Assembly (NCBI GenBank): GCA_000747625.2
Contig: JQDQ01000232.1
Coordinates: 1-37,500, forward strand
Direction: 5' to 3'
DNA: 37,500 bases
Source: Smithella sp. SCADC
Lineage (GTDB): Bacteria; Desulfobacterota; Syntrophia; Syntrophales; Smithellaceae
How positions within the stretch are numbered: the stretch's first letter is position 1; the number at the start of each line of letters is the position of its first letter. This document shows positions 18,134 through 26,215 of this stretch, one piece after another. The position numbers and the translations under genes are program-made. The notes under the pieces are model-generated. The model worked only from the letters and a program-made list of their open reading frames with translations, was not told the origin of the DNA and did not search any database.

Positions 18134-18161
18134 TTATTATTTATTTTTTAGCGAATGTCAA
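18134..18161 (-). promoter_or_regulatory. Putative promoter of the IHF-like gene
   Basis: On the minus strand TTGACA (18161-18156), a 16-base spacer and TAATAA (18139-18134) match sigma-70 elements. They lie directly after the rluB stop and about 75 bases before the ihfB ATG. Confidence 0.5.
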
Positions 18162-18168
18162 GAAATTT

Positions 18169-18900
18169 TTAACTATTTTCGTTTGATACATTATCCAGCA
18201 GTTGGTCTATTTCTTTTTTGTTCAAATGCCGCCAGTCGCCTTCCTTTAAATTGCCTAATTTCAGACCTCCGATAGCTTCCCGCACCAAAAGAGCTACACG
18301 ATGACCGGCAGTTTCAAATCCTCTCCTGATGATCCTATTTTTCCCCTCTCTTAGCGTAAGTTGCAACCAACAGCTTCGATCATTAATTTTTTCTACTTTT
18401 AAATTTTCCGGTTTAAAAACACCATCAGGCAACTTAATTCCTTTACCCAACAGTTTTAACTCCTCTCTGGACAAGTGTCCTTGAATTTTTACTCTATATA
18501 CTTTTGGTTTCTGAAAACGGGGATGCTGCACTTTTTGAGCAAAGTCACCGTCATTAGTTAAAAGTAAAAGGCCTTTCGAATCATAATCAAGCCTTCCTAC
18601 AGGATAAACCCTCTCCGGCATATCACTTAGTAAATCCACAATTGTCGGCCGGTTCTGAGGATCATGAAGGGTGGTAACAAATCCGGCCGGTTTATTCAAA
18701 GCAATATAATATTTTGTTTTTCCTAAAGAGATTGTTTTGCCGTCAATTCGAATAATATCTTTTTCGGCATCAGCCTTCTCTCCAAGTTTGGTGATCACGA
18801 TATTATTAACGCTGACACGCCCTTCAGTTATCAGCTTTTCAGCATGGCGCCGCGAGTCAATACCGGCAGCCGCAATAATTTTTTGTATACGTTCTTTCAT
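18169..18900 (-). CDS. rluB: rRNA pseudouridine synthase, RsuA/RluB family
   Basis: A 243-residue enzyme that isomerises uridine in ribosomal RNA (23S U2605 in the RluB case). An N-terminal S4 RNA-binding domain (residues 1-60, RIQKIIAAAGIDSRRHAEKL) is followed by the catalytic domain with VGRLDYDSKGLLLLTNDG, which carries the catalytic Asp, and GKNRIIRRGFETAGHRV near the C-terminus, the usual family block. The start overlaps the scpB stop by four bases (ATGA), and scpB-rluB is a common bacterial pair. RluB versus RluE/F specificity cannot be settled from sequence alone; the scpB linkage favours RluB. Confidence 0.9.
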   Translation of the reverse strand: MKERIQKIIAAAGIDSRRHAEKLITEGRVSVNNIVITKLGEKADAEKDIIRIDGKTISLGKTKYYIALNKPAGFVTTLHDPQNRPTIVDLLSDMPERVYPVGRLDYDSKGLLLLTNDGDFAQKVQHPRFQKPKVYRVKIQGHLSREELKLLGKGIKLPDGVFKPENLKVEKINDRSCWLQLTLREGKNRIIRRGFETAGHRVALLVREAIGGLKLGNLKEGDWRHLNKKEIDQLLDNVSNENS

Positions 18901-19568
18901 AAATCAGGAATATCTTCGATTTCTATTTCTGCGATTTCCTGTTCCGCTATTTTCTGCTCTACGACTTCATGATTTACAATTCCCTCTTCCAAAATTTCCC
19001 GCTCTGTGATTTCCTGACCTTCGATTCCCTGATCTTCAAATTCCTGCTGCTGGTTGAGTTCTTTTAATTCCCGCAAATTCGGCAAATCAAGGAGATCTTT
19101 CAGACTGAACACTTCCAGAAATCTTCTGGTCGTCCCGTAGATAATGGGCTTGCCGGGCACGTCCTTGCGTCCGACAATGCGCACAAGCTTTTTATCCAAA
19201 AGGCTCTTGAGCGGACCTCCTACATCTACTCCGCGAATGCTTTCGATTTCGGATTTAACAATGGGCTGTTTATAAGCGACGATTGCGAGCGTTTCCATCG
19301 CCTGCGGAGATAAGGAATGAGGTTTTGAGTTTTTCAACTTTTTAATCCACTGGGCAAGCTCAGGATTGGTTCGGAACTGAAAACCGCCGGCAACTTCCTG
19401 CAAAAAAATACCCCCATCCCGTTCATTATATTCCGATACAAGCTGATCAATGATTTCTTTAATTTCCTTTTTTTCCACTTCCGGAAAAACAACACGAATT
19501 TTTTCAGGCGCCAACGGCGTATCGGAAGCGAAAATCAGAGATTCAATTATTGCTTTGATTTTTTCCAT
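18897..19568 (-). CDS. scpB: Segregation and condensation protein B
   Basis: A 223-residue winged-helix protein that, with ScpA, forms the non-SMC part of the SMC condensin. Family blocks are ESLIFASDTPLAPEKIR, the SLSPQAMETLAIVAYKQPI block, IESIRGVDVGGPLKSLLDKKL and YGTTRRFLEVFSLKDL. The C-terminal 50 residues are an unusual acidic, glutamate- and isoleucine-rich tail (QGIEGQEITEREILEEGI and EQKIAEQEIAEIEIED) encoded by degenerate short repeats and predicted helical. The gene begins one base after the scpA stop and overlaps rluB by four bases. Confidence 0.93.
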   Translation of the reverse strand: MEKIKAIIESLIFASDTPLAPEKIRVVFPEVEKKEIKEIIDQLVSEYNERDGGIFLQEVAGGFQFRTNPELAQWIKKLKNSKPHSLSPQAMETLAIVAYKQPIVKSEIESIRGVDVGGPLKSLLDKKLVRIVGRKDVPGKPIIYGTTRRFLEVFSLKDLLDLPNLRELKELNQQQEFEDQGIEGQEITEREILEEGIVNHEVVEQKIAEQEIAEIEIEDIPDL

Positions 19569-20309
19569 TTATGACTCCACGGCCGGGAATATCCGGATAA
19601 CTCCAAAAATTGAAGTTTGATAAGCTTTAATCATTCTCAACTTAATTAATTCCAGTATAGCCAAAAAAGTATAGATGATGCGCCGGCGATCTCTTTTCCC
19701 TTGGAGTAAATCTTCAAAAGTCGAGCTTTTTGTTACGGATAACTGATCCATTATTTCGTTGATTATATCAGTAAGAGACAGTTTTTCCAAATCAATTTCC
19801 AAAAGTTCCTTTCTATCCAGTTGCGAAACAACACGATGAAAAGCCTCTATAAGCTCGAAAACGCTTACTTCGATGAGTTCTTCTTCCTCCGTGGTTGTCT
19901 TTTCAGCTTCTTCCGGCAGGAGTGCCGCCCGGGTAAACACATCTCTCTCCAGGAGCGGTCTTTCTTTTAAATTTTCTGCGGCGTCCTTAAATGTCTTATG
20001 TTCAAGAAGCTGCCTGACCAGTTCGGCGCGGGGATCTTCCTCTTCTTCTTCCGGTTCATCAGGCGGAGGCAGTAGCATCCTGGATTTAATATGAATAAGC
20101 GTTGCAGCCATGACCAGATATTCTCCGGCCAGATCGAGATTAAGCTCTTTGATAATTTTCAGGTATTGGAGATATTGCTCGGTAACCAGCGCTATCGGGA
20201 TATTATAGATATCGATCTCATTTTTCTTTATCAAATACAAAAGAAGGTCCAGCGGACCTTCAAAGATGTCCAGTTTAACAGCATAATTTGATATTTGTTC
20301 ATTATCCAT
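19569..20309 (-). CDS. scpA: Segregation and condensation protein A
   Basis: A 246-residue kleisin-like protein that bridges the SMC heads and binds ScpB during chromosome compaction. Recognised by VKLDIFEGPLDLLLYLIKKN at the N-terminus, NIPIALVTEQYLQYL, LAGEYLVMAATLIHIKSRML, an acidic linker (PDEPEEEEEDPRAELVRQLL) and a C-terminal winged helix (TFLAILELIKLRMIKAYQ). I chose ATG 20309, four bases after the trpS stop; a GTG at 20342 would overlap trpS and add eleven residues that are not family-like. Translation probably relies on coupling to trpS because no good ribosome site is seen. Confidence 0.93.
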   Translation of the reverse strand: MDNEQISNYAVKLDIFEGPLDLLLYLIKKNEIDIYNIPIALVTEQYLQYLKIIKELNLDLAGEYLVMAATLIHIKSRMLLPPPDEPEEEEEDPRAELVRQLLEHKTFKDAAENLKERPLLERDVFTRAALLPEEAEKTTTEEEELIEVSVFELIEAFHRVVSQLDRKELLEIDLEKLSLTDIINEIMDQLSVTKSSTFEDLLQGKRDRRRIIYTFLAILELIKLRMIKAYQTSIFGVIRIFPAVES

Positions 20310-20313
20310 AATA

Positions 20314-21303
20314 TTATATATTAACCGCGGCACGTACTTCACTCATCGTCTGCTGTGCTATTTTTCTCGCTTTCTTGTTTCCCTCTTCTATGATTGAGTT
20401 AATTTCATTCATATGATTCATGTAGTAATCCATACGTTCATGAACGGGATTAAGTTTTTCGGCTATCTGCTTGGCCAGCATCTTTTTGCAGTCCGTGCAC
20501 CCAATTCCAGCTTTCCGGCATTCAACATCAATCTCTTTGACTTTTTCCGGCGAAGAATACAACCCGTAAAAAGTGAAAACATTGCATATTTCAGGATTTC
20601 CGGAATCACTCTTCCTCATCCGCTGAGGATCAGTAAACATGGAGCTAATTTTATGCAGCAGCGTCTTTCCCCGGTCGCTGATGTAAATAGAATTATCGTA
20701 GGATTTGCTCATCTTTCTCCCGTCAATTCCCAGCAGTTTGGGCACACTGGTTAAAAGCGGTTCCGGAACAGGGAATATTTCTTTATAGAGAAAATTAAAA
20801 CGGCGGGCTATTTCACGGGTCAATTCAACGTGGGGAAGCTGATCAATACCGACAGGCACGCCGTAGGCTTTATACATGATAATATCGGCGGCCTGCAGCA
20901 CAGGATAACCCAGAAAACCGAAAGTGGATAAATCCTTGTTGGACAGTTCCGATTTCATTTCCTTGTAAGTTGGATTTCTTTCCAGCCAGGCCAGTGGAGT
21001 TATCATTGAAAGCAGCAAAAACAATTCAGCATGTTCCTTAACCGCTGATTGAACAAAAAGCGTGCTCTTTTGCGGGTCCAAACCGGCGCTGAGCCAGTCT
21101 ATCACCATACTGACGATGTTATCCTTGATACCTTCAGTGGAACTGTATTCACTGGTAATCGCATGCCAATCAGCAACAAAATAAAAACAATCGTATTTGC
21201 CGCTTTCCTGCAATTCAATCCAATTTTGCAAAGCTCCATGCAGATTGCCCAGATGCAGTTTTCCTGTCGGTCTCATTCCACTGAGAATTCTTTTTAGTGC
21301 CAA
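20314..21303 (-). CDS. trpS: Tryptophanyl-tRNA synthetase
   Basis: A 329-residue class I aminoacyl-tRNA synthetase charging tRNA-Trp. The HIGH-type motif is PTGKLHLGNLHGA (residues 12-24), the KMSKS loop is GRKMSKSYDNS (about residue 195), and the dimer/Trp-site block LGYPVLQAADIIMYKA is present. The start is TTG at 21303, preceded by AAGGAG ten bases upstream; no nearer ATG keeps the N-terminal RILSGMRPTG block. A Cys-rich C-terminal patch (RKAGIGCTDCKKML) is seen in many bacterial TrpRS. No T-box was seen upstream. First of the tightly packed trpS-scpA-scpB-rluB set. Confidence 0.95.
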   Translation of the reverse strand: MALKRILSGMRPTGKLHLGNLHGALQNWIELQESGKYDCFYFVADWHAITSEYSSTEGIKDNIVSMVIDWLSAGLDPQKSTLFVQSAVKEHAELFLLLSMITPLAWLERNPTYKEMKSELSNKDLSTFGFLGYPVLQAADIIMYKAYGVPVGIDQLPHVELTREIARRFNFLYKEIFPVPEPLLTSVPKLLGIDGRKMSKSYDNSIYISDRGKTLLHKISSMFTDPQRMRKSDSGNPEICNVFTFYGLYSSPEKVKEIDVECRKAGIGCTDCKKMLAKQIAEKLNPVHERMDYYMNHMNEINSIIEEGNKKARKIAQQTMSEVRAAVNI

Positions 21304-21341
21304 AACAAAACTCCTTGTAAATATTTTTCAGGATAAATGCA

Positions 21342-21383
21342 CTAAGGCCTCCGGATATTAAGCTGAAAATGCGGAGGCCTTAG
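21342..21383. repeat. Perfect 12-bp hairpin between hup and trpS
   Basis: CTAAGGCCTCCG (21342-21353) and CGGAGGCCTTAG (21372-21383) pair perfectly around an 18-base loop. It follows the HU gene on the minus strand, but no T run follows the stem in either direction. It may therefore be a weak terminator, an mRNA stabiliser or a processing site rather than a canonical intrinsic terminator. Confidence 0.75.
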
Positions 21384-21406
21384 CTGTACTGTAACTGAAT
21401 AATTTA

Positions 21407-21679
21407 TTATTTTACTTTATTGGCCAGATCCTTGCCTGCCTTAAATTTTACGACTTTCTTTGCGGGAATCTTAATGGCTTTTCCGGTCTGAGGATTCCTG
21501 CCCTCTCTCGCCTTCCTCTTCACTACCGAGAACGTACCAAATCCTACAAGAATAAGTTTACCGCTTTTCTTAAGCTCTTTGGCGACTGCTACTTCGTATG
21601 CTTCCAGTGCTTTTGCCGCTTTGTCTTTGGTGACACCTGCCGATTTTGCTATAACCCCGACTAATTCTGCCTTCGTCAT
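21407..21679 (-). CDS. hup: HU-family DNA-binding protein
   Basis: A 90-residue nucleoid protein that binds DNA non-specifically. The sequence begins MTKAELVGVIAKSAGVTKDK and has the signature VGFGTFSVVKRKAREGRNPQ, the arm GRNPQTGKAIKIPAKK and the ending VKFKAGKDLANKVK. The alanine/lysine-rich character and the arm are HU-like, in contrast to the IHF-like paralogue at 17777-18058. A purine-rich AAAGGGGG lies about ten bases before the ATG. It is followed by a strong hairpin and then trpS, so it can be transcribed separately or as the head of that operon. Confidence 0.93.
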   Translation of the reverse strand: MTKAELVGVIAKSAGVTKDKAAKALEAYEVAVAKELKKSGKLILVGFGTFSVVKRKAREGRNPQTGKAIKIPAKKVVKFKAGKDLANKVK

Positions 21680-22113
21680 TTTCTAAAATCCCCCTTTCAT
21701 AAAATAAAATTCCTGTTTTTATTATGAACCGTTTTTGCGGCCATCTCCAAAGTTTCTAACATTCAACCCGGCGAAACACCTTTATCAATTTCATCAAAGA
21801 AGCACAAACTTCTTGAGCGTCCATCCAAAGTAAATTTGATACTTCCGGCTCAACCCTGCTTGCTTATTTGTTTGGATAATTGTCTTTCTTCTTAAATTAG
21901 CGGAAGAACTAACACAACTAAAATTAACAATCAAGGGAAAAATGATTTTTTCCTGTTAATATTTCAATCGTTGAAGGACTTGCTTAATTGATTATGCTCA
22001 TTACAGGAATAACTTTATTAGCCAGGAAATCTACTGTACACGAGTCAGACTCGCGCTTCTTTACAAAAAAAGACCTTTATGTTAAGACCCGTCGCAATGA
22101 ATTCAGGTGTTTT
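21680..22113. other. Intergenic region, divergent hup and prenyltransferase
   Basis: An AT-rich gap holding the upstream signals of hup (minus) and the prenyltransferase (plus). An open frame runs from 21988 into the prenyltransferase but looks non-coding. No repeat, RNA gene or convincing operator was recognised. Confidence 0.4.
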
Positions 22114-23034
22114 ATGCAAAATTCCAATATAGAGAAAATAAAGACATGGTTTGTCCTGTCCCGACCTCCTTTTCACACAGTTGGCATCCTTCCTTTTATA
22201 CTGGGAACACTTCTGGCGTACAAAATCAATTCCGCCTTCAGTCTTGAAATTTTTCTTCTAGGAGTTTCCGGGGTCATTTTGATTATGTTATCCACTTACC
22301 ATTCCGGTGAATACTTCGATTATCAGGGAGATGTTATTTCCAACCGTTTGCATGATAATCAATTTGCCGGTGGCACCCGCATTCTTCCCCATGGGAAAAT
22401 ATCACCTAATGTCCCGTTTTGGACAAGTATTGTCACTCTGATCCTTGCCGGTATAATAGGCGTTATTCTGCAATTTGTTTTGAAAACAGGTCCCTATACT
22501 TTGCTTTTGGGCTGCCTGGGCGCTTTCCCGGGATTTTTTTATTCCACAAAACCGGTCAGGCTGGTGCAAAGAGGCTTTGGTGAAATATTCATCGGCTTCT
22601 GCTACGGCTGGCTTCCTGTCGCCTCGGCCTATTATATCCAGACAGGGGCAGTTCACCCCGCTATTCACTGGATGGCTATACCCATTGGTCTGACGATATT
22701 TAATGTAATCCTGCTTAATGAATTCCCGGATTATGAAGCAGATAAAGCTACAGATAAAAAAAACCTGCTTTACCGTATTGGAAAGAAAAATGGAGGATTT
22801 CTATATATCGCCTTTTCTTTACTGGCCTCCGCGGCAGTGATTGCCTCACCATTCTTCGGAATTGCTTTTAAGATTGTTTATTTTTATCTGCCTGTACTAA
22901 TTATTTCTTTATTTGTCGTTGTCATGATGTTACGAGGCAAGTACGAAGACAAGAAAATGCTGGAGAAATTATGCGGCTTGAATATAGCAGTCAATCTGGG
23001 AACGTCCCTTGTTTATATTCTGGCATATATCTAA
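22114..23034 (+). CDS. UbiA-family prenyltransferase, MenA-like
   Basis: A 306-residue inner-membrane enzyme with about eight to nine helices that transfers a polyprenyl chain to an aromatic or quinone-like acceptor. The first Asp-rich motif is YHSGEYFDYQGD, a variant of NDxxD in which the usual Asn-Asp is Gly-Glu. The second is LLNEFPDYEADKATDKKNL. FAGGTRILPHGKISP between them is MenA-like (1,4-dihydroxy-2-naphthoate group), and PPFHTVGILPFILGTLLA is the usual first helix. ATG 22114 is preferred; upstream codons to 21988 are not family-like. The radical SAM gene starts seven bases after its stop, so the two are co-transcribed. Substrate uncertain: menaquinone or another prenylated redox lipid. 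Confidence 0.85.
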   Translation: MQNSNIEKIKTWFVLSRPPFHTVGILPFILGTLLAYKINSAFSLEIFLLGVSGVILIMLSTYHSGEYFDYQGDVISNRLHDNQFAGGTRILPHGKISPNVPFWTSIVTLILAGIIGVILQFVLKTGPYTLLLGCLGAFPGFFYSTKPVRLVQRGFGEIFIGFCYGWLPVASAYYIQTGAVHPAIHWMAIPIGLTIFNVILLNEFPDYEADKATDKKNLLYRIGKKNGGFLYIAFSLLASAAVIASPFFGIAFKIVYFYLPVLIISLFVVVMMLRGKYEDKKMLEKLCGLNIAVNLGTSLVYILAYI

Positions 23035-23041
23035 AATTCAA

Positions 23042-24256
23042 ATGAAAACTAAAAACAAAGTAAAAGCGTTTTATAACCCTCCTTCCCTTCTGTTCAAGCA
23101 GTTAGGCAGTGCAATGCTTATGGGATATCTGAACGGCTGGCAGAATTTCCCCGGCTGGGTATTGAAATACGGCTTTCGAACTATACCTGTGGCCAACGGT
23201 TCCTGGGGTATGGGTTGCATCGGATATCCGGGGCATCCGGTCTGGGAAGTAACCGGAGCATGCAACCTGAGATGCATTCATTGCCACGCCATTAGCGGTA
23301 ATGCCGAACCCGACGAACTTACTACCGATGAAGGCAAAAGACTCATCGACATGATTGCTTCTGTCAGTGAATTCCGCACATTAATATATACAGGCGGCGA
23401 ACCGCTGGTGAGACCGGACATCTTTGAACTGCTCAGACACTCTCAAAAGGCGGGACTGGCCAATATCATCGCCACTAACGGCACATTAATTGATGAAGAA
23501 ATGGCTTTTAAACTGAAAGATCATGGCGTCGTCTGTAATGCCATCAGTATTGACGCAGCCAATCCTGATATTCACGACATGGTCCGCAACAAACCGGGAG
23601 CATTCGATCTGGCGCTTCGCGCTATTGAAGCCACTAAAAAAGCAGGCATTCTTTTGCAAATCAACACTACGGCAATGGAATACAATATACCTGATTTACC
23701 TGAGCTCATCGATTTCGTTGATAACTGCGGTGCCGGGATCATGCTTATGTATCAGCTCGTAGCTGTCGGTCGCGGAGAGAAAATTGAAAAGGCCACATTA
23801 AAGAAAGCTGCCAATCAATACCTGAGTGAACTGATCGCGCTCAAACAAAAAACAGCTCATACAATAATAGAACCGGTCGCCGGCCCTCAATACTGGCCTC
23901 ATCTTCTGGAGAAAAACGGTATCCGCGATGGCCTCATGCTGAAACTTGCCGGCAAGGTTTTTCACGGATGTGCAGCAGGTCGAGGTTTCGTCTACGTTAA
24001 AGCCAACGGCGATGTCTGGCCATGTCCATTTGTAGAAGTAAACGCCGGTAATGTCAGGAAAACGGATTTTAAGGATATTTACTACGAATCAACAGTTTTT
24101 CGGAATTTACGCAATAGGGAAAAACTCTTAAAAGGCGTTTGTGGTGAATGCAACTATAAAACGGTTTGCGGCGGATGTCGCGGACGAGCACTCGCCTATA
24201 GCGGAGATTATCTGGCGGAAGACCCTAGATGTTTCTTGCGTGAACGGAAGCAATAA
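23042..24256 (+). CDS. Radical SAM/SPASM-domain protein
   Basis: A 404-residue iron-sulfur enzyme that uses S-adenosylmethionine to start radical chemistry. The radical cluster motif is CNLRCIHC (CxxxCxxC, near residue 77), followed by YTGGEPLVRPD. The C-terminal SPASM/twitch region carries further cysteines in FHGCAAG, DVWPCPFVE, CGECNYKTVCGGCRG and DPRCF, so it should hold auxiliary 4Fe-4S clusters. Closest groups by pattern are the NirJ/AhbC/AhbD heme-modifying enzymes and peptide-maturing SPASM proteins. An N-terminal extension of about 70 residues (YNPPSLLFKQLGSAMLMGYL) precedes the core. No small peptide substrate gene is evident next to it. Its partner is the prenyltransferase, suggesting work on a quinone-like or tetrapyrrole substrate; this is inference. 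Confidence 0.88.
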   Translation: MKTKNKVKAFYNPPSLLFKQLGSAMLMGYLNGWQNFPGWVLKYGFRTIPVANGSWGMGCIGYPGHPVWEVTGACNLRCIHCHAISGNAEPDELTTDEGKRLIDMIASVSEFRTLIYTGGEPLVRPDIFELLRHSQKAGLANIIATNGTLIDEEMAFKLKDHGVVCNAISIDAANPDIHDMVRNKPGAFDLALRAIEATKKAGILLQINTTAMEYNIPDLPELIDFVDNCGAGIMLMYQLVAVGRGEKIEKATLKKAANQYLSELIALKQKTAHTIIEPVAGPQYWPHLLEKNGIRDGLMLKLAGKVFHGCAAGRGFVYVKANGDVWPCPFVEVNAGNVRKTDFKDIYYESTVFRNLRNREKLLKGVCGECNYKTVCGGCRGRALAYSGDYLAEDPRCFLRERKQ

Positions 24257-24546
24257 AACAGGCCTTTGCGATCTTCTTCGGAAACCAGTAAGCAATCATC
24301 AATTACAATTTGAATTAATTAAGCCTTATCTTGTTATTGCACATACTAAGTTTCAGTAGAGGGAATTAACAGAAACTCAGTAGCATGGTGGATTGTGTAA
24401 CATACATTGCAATTTAAAACTTGAAATCCATGATATAAAACTAGAAGACAAAAAACACTAACACTTTAGCTTACAGGCCATGGTACCTCACCTAAGGCCA
24501 TACGGCACAGATCGGTAATAAATATCTGTGGCAAACCGGCTTTTGT
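24257..24546. other. Intergenic region without recognised features
   Basis: 290 bases between the radical SAM gene and the broken acyl-CoA synthetase. No ORF, hairpin with T run, tRNA or repeat was recognised. Confidence 0.4.
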
Positions 24547-26157
24547 ATGAAAAAAACCATGGCTTAAATATTACGGCAATGTGCCCCATGAATTGAATTT
24601 TCCAAAAATCAGCATGTGTGAATCCGTTGCCCTGGCCGTCTCCGATTGTTACGACCGGGTGACCATATCCATGCCCACATCACCTCCTGGAGTCGTCTGC
24701 TTTTACGCCGTGAACAAGCTGGGCGCAATCGCCAGCATGATCCATCCCCTTTCGACGGAAAGCGAGATCGAATTTTACTGCAAGGTGAGCAAAAGTCGTT
24801 TTGCCCTGACCATGGACATGTGGCTCAATACCTTCGCCCCCGCTGCAAGGCGGGCCGGCGTGGAAAAGCTCCTTATCTGCTGTGGCATCTGGCGAAACTG
24901 TACTGGCTGAAAGCCGGGAGAAAAAATCCTCCTATACCGGCTGATGATCCCATGATCGTGAACTGGAAAAAATGGGTTTTGGAAACTGAACACCCCCAGG
25001 CGCCCAGGGCGGATGTCAACGCGGAAGATCTGGCCGTCATTCTTTACAGCGGCGGAACCACCGGAACGCCCAAGGGCATTATGTTGTCCAATTATAACTT
25101 CGTGTCCGAAGGTCTCATGTGCGCGAACTGGGTGGGGATGAATCCCGAATACGCCGATATCCTGGCCATGCTTCCCATCTTCCACGGGTTCGGCCTGGGC
25201 GTGTGCGTGAATACCGCCCTGTCCAACGGAGGAAAGTGCATCATGGTGCCGATGTTCGATGCCAACTTGGCCGCGAAGATGATCAAAAAAAAACCCAACT
25301 TCATAATCGGTGTCCCGACTCTGTATGATGCCCTGACGAAAAGCGAAAAATTCAACAAGAGTGATCTCTCCTGCCTGTTCGCCTGTTTCAGCGGCGCCGA
25401 CACCCTGCCCAGGGTGGTTAAGGAGCGCTTCGAAAGCATTGTAGAGCGGCAGGGCGGAAAGGGTGTCAAACTCCTCGAGGGATACGGACTGACCGAGGCG
25501 GTCACCGCGATCATGGCCATGCCCATTGGAGAATATCGCGAAGGCAGTATCGGCCTTCCCTTCCCGAGTATGCTGGCTAAAATAGTGAAAAAGGGGACAA
25601 CCGAAGAGATCCCGGTAGGAGAGGAAGGCGAACTCTGCCTACACGGTCCGGCGGTCATGCTGGGATACCTAGACCAACCAGAGGAAACGGCAGAGGTCTT
25701 GAAAACACATTCCGATGGTCTGGTCTGGCTTCATACCGGGGACATCGCTTCCATGGACCTCGACGGGTTCTTTTACTTCAAGCTGCGCGAAAAACGTATG
25801 ATCAAGTCTTCCGGCATGAACGTGTACCCTGCCCAGGTCGAAGGTCAGATCTACAAGCACGAGGCAGTTGCTGATTGTTGCGTGATCGGCATCCCCGACA
25901 AAGAGCAGGTGGAAAGGGTCAAGGCGTTCGTTGTGCTGAAAAAAGAATTCGCCGCCGACAGCGGACCGGACATGGCGAAAAAGCTCATCGATCATTGCCG
26001 CAAAGACCTGATCAAATGGAGCTGCCCGAGAGAAATCGAATTTATCAACGAGATACCGAAGACCAAGGTCGGAAAGATCGCCTATACTGAGTTGCAGAAA
26101 CGGGAAATTGACCGGCTCCGCGCCGAGGGAAAATATACCGGTGAAAAAAACGGCTGA
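24547..26157 (+). pseudogene. AMP-forming acyl-CoA synthetase, broken by at least three lesions
   Basis: Remnant of a fatty-acyl or aromatic acyl-CoA ligase of the ANL superfamily. Reading from ATG 24547, a run of seven A shifts the frame; with six A it would read MKKPWLKYYGNVPHELNFPK, a standard start for this family. After ESVALAVSD the sequence jumps to DRVTISMP, losing about 45 residues in frame. At about 24880 the frame shifts again (VEKLLIC to HLAKLYWLKAGRKNPP). The rest is intact: P-loop YSGGTTGTPKGIML, LLEGYGLTEAV, the adenylation motif WLHTGDIASMD, the hinge KLREKRMIKSSGMNVYP, and the catalytic lysine in PKTKVGKIAY. It is more GC-rich than its neighbours, hinting at transfer. The downstream frame alone (from 24646) lacks the N-terminal acyl-binding part, so activity is unlikely. 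Confidence 0.88.
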
Positions 26158-26215
26158 ATAACCATTGTCTCGTTTTCGCTTACTGAAAAAACCATAAATT
26201 TTCAATTTGAAAGAC

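Noticed and set aside
21304-21406. T-box or trp attenuator before trpS
   Set aside because: The hairpin lacks a T run, there is no leader peptide with Trp codons and no T-box core motif is visible.
21988-22113. N-terminal extension of the prenyltransferase
   Set aside because: The extra 42 residues have no membrane or family character; the conserved protein starts at ATG 22114.
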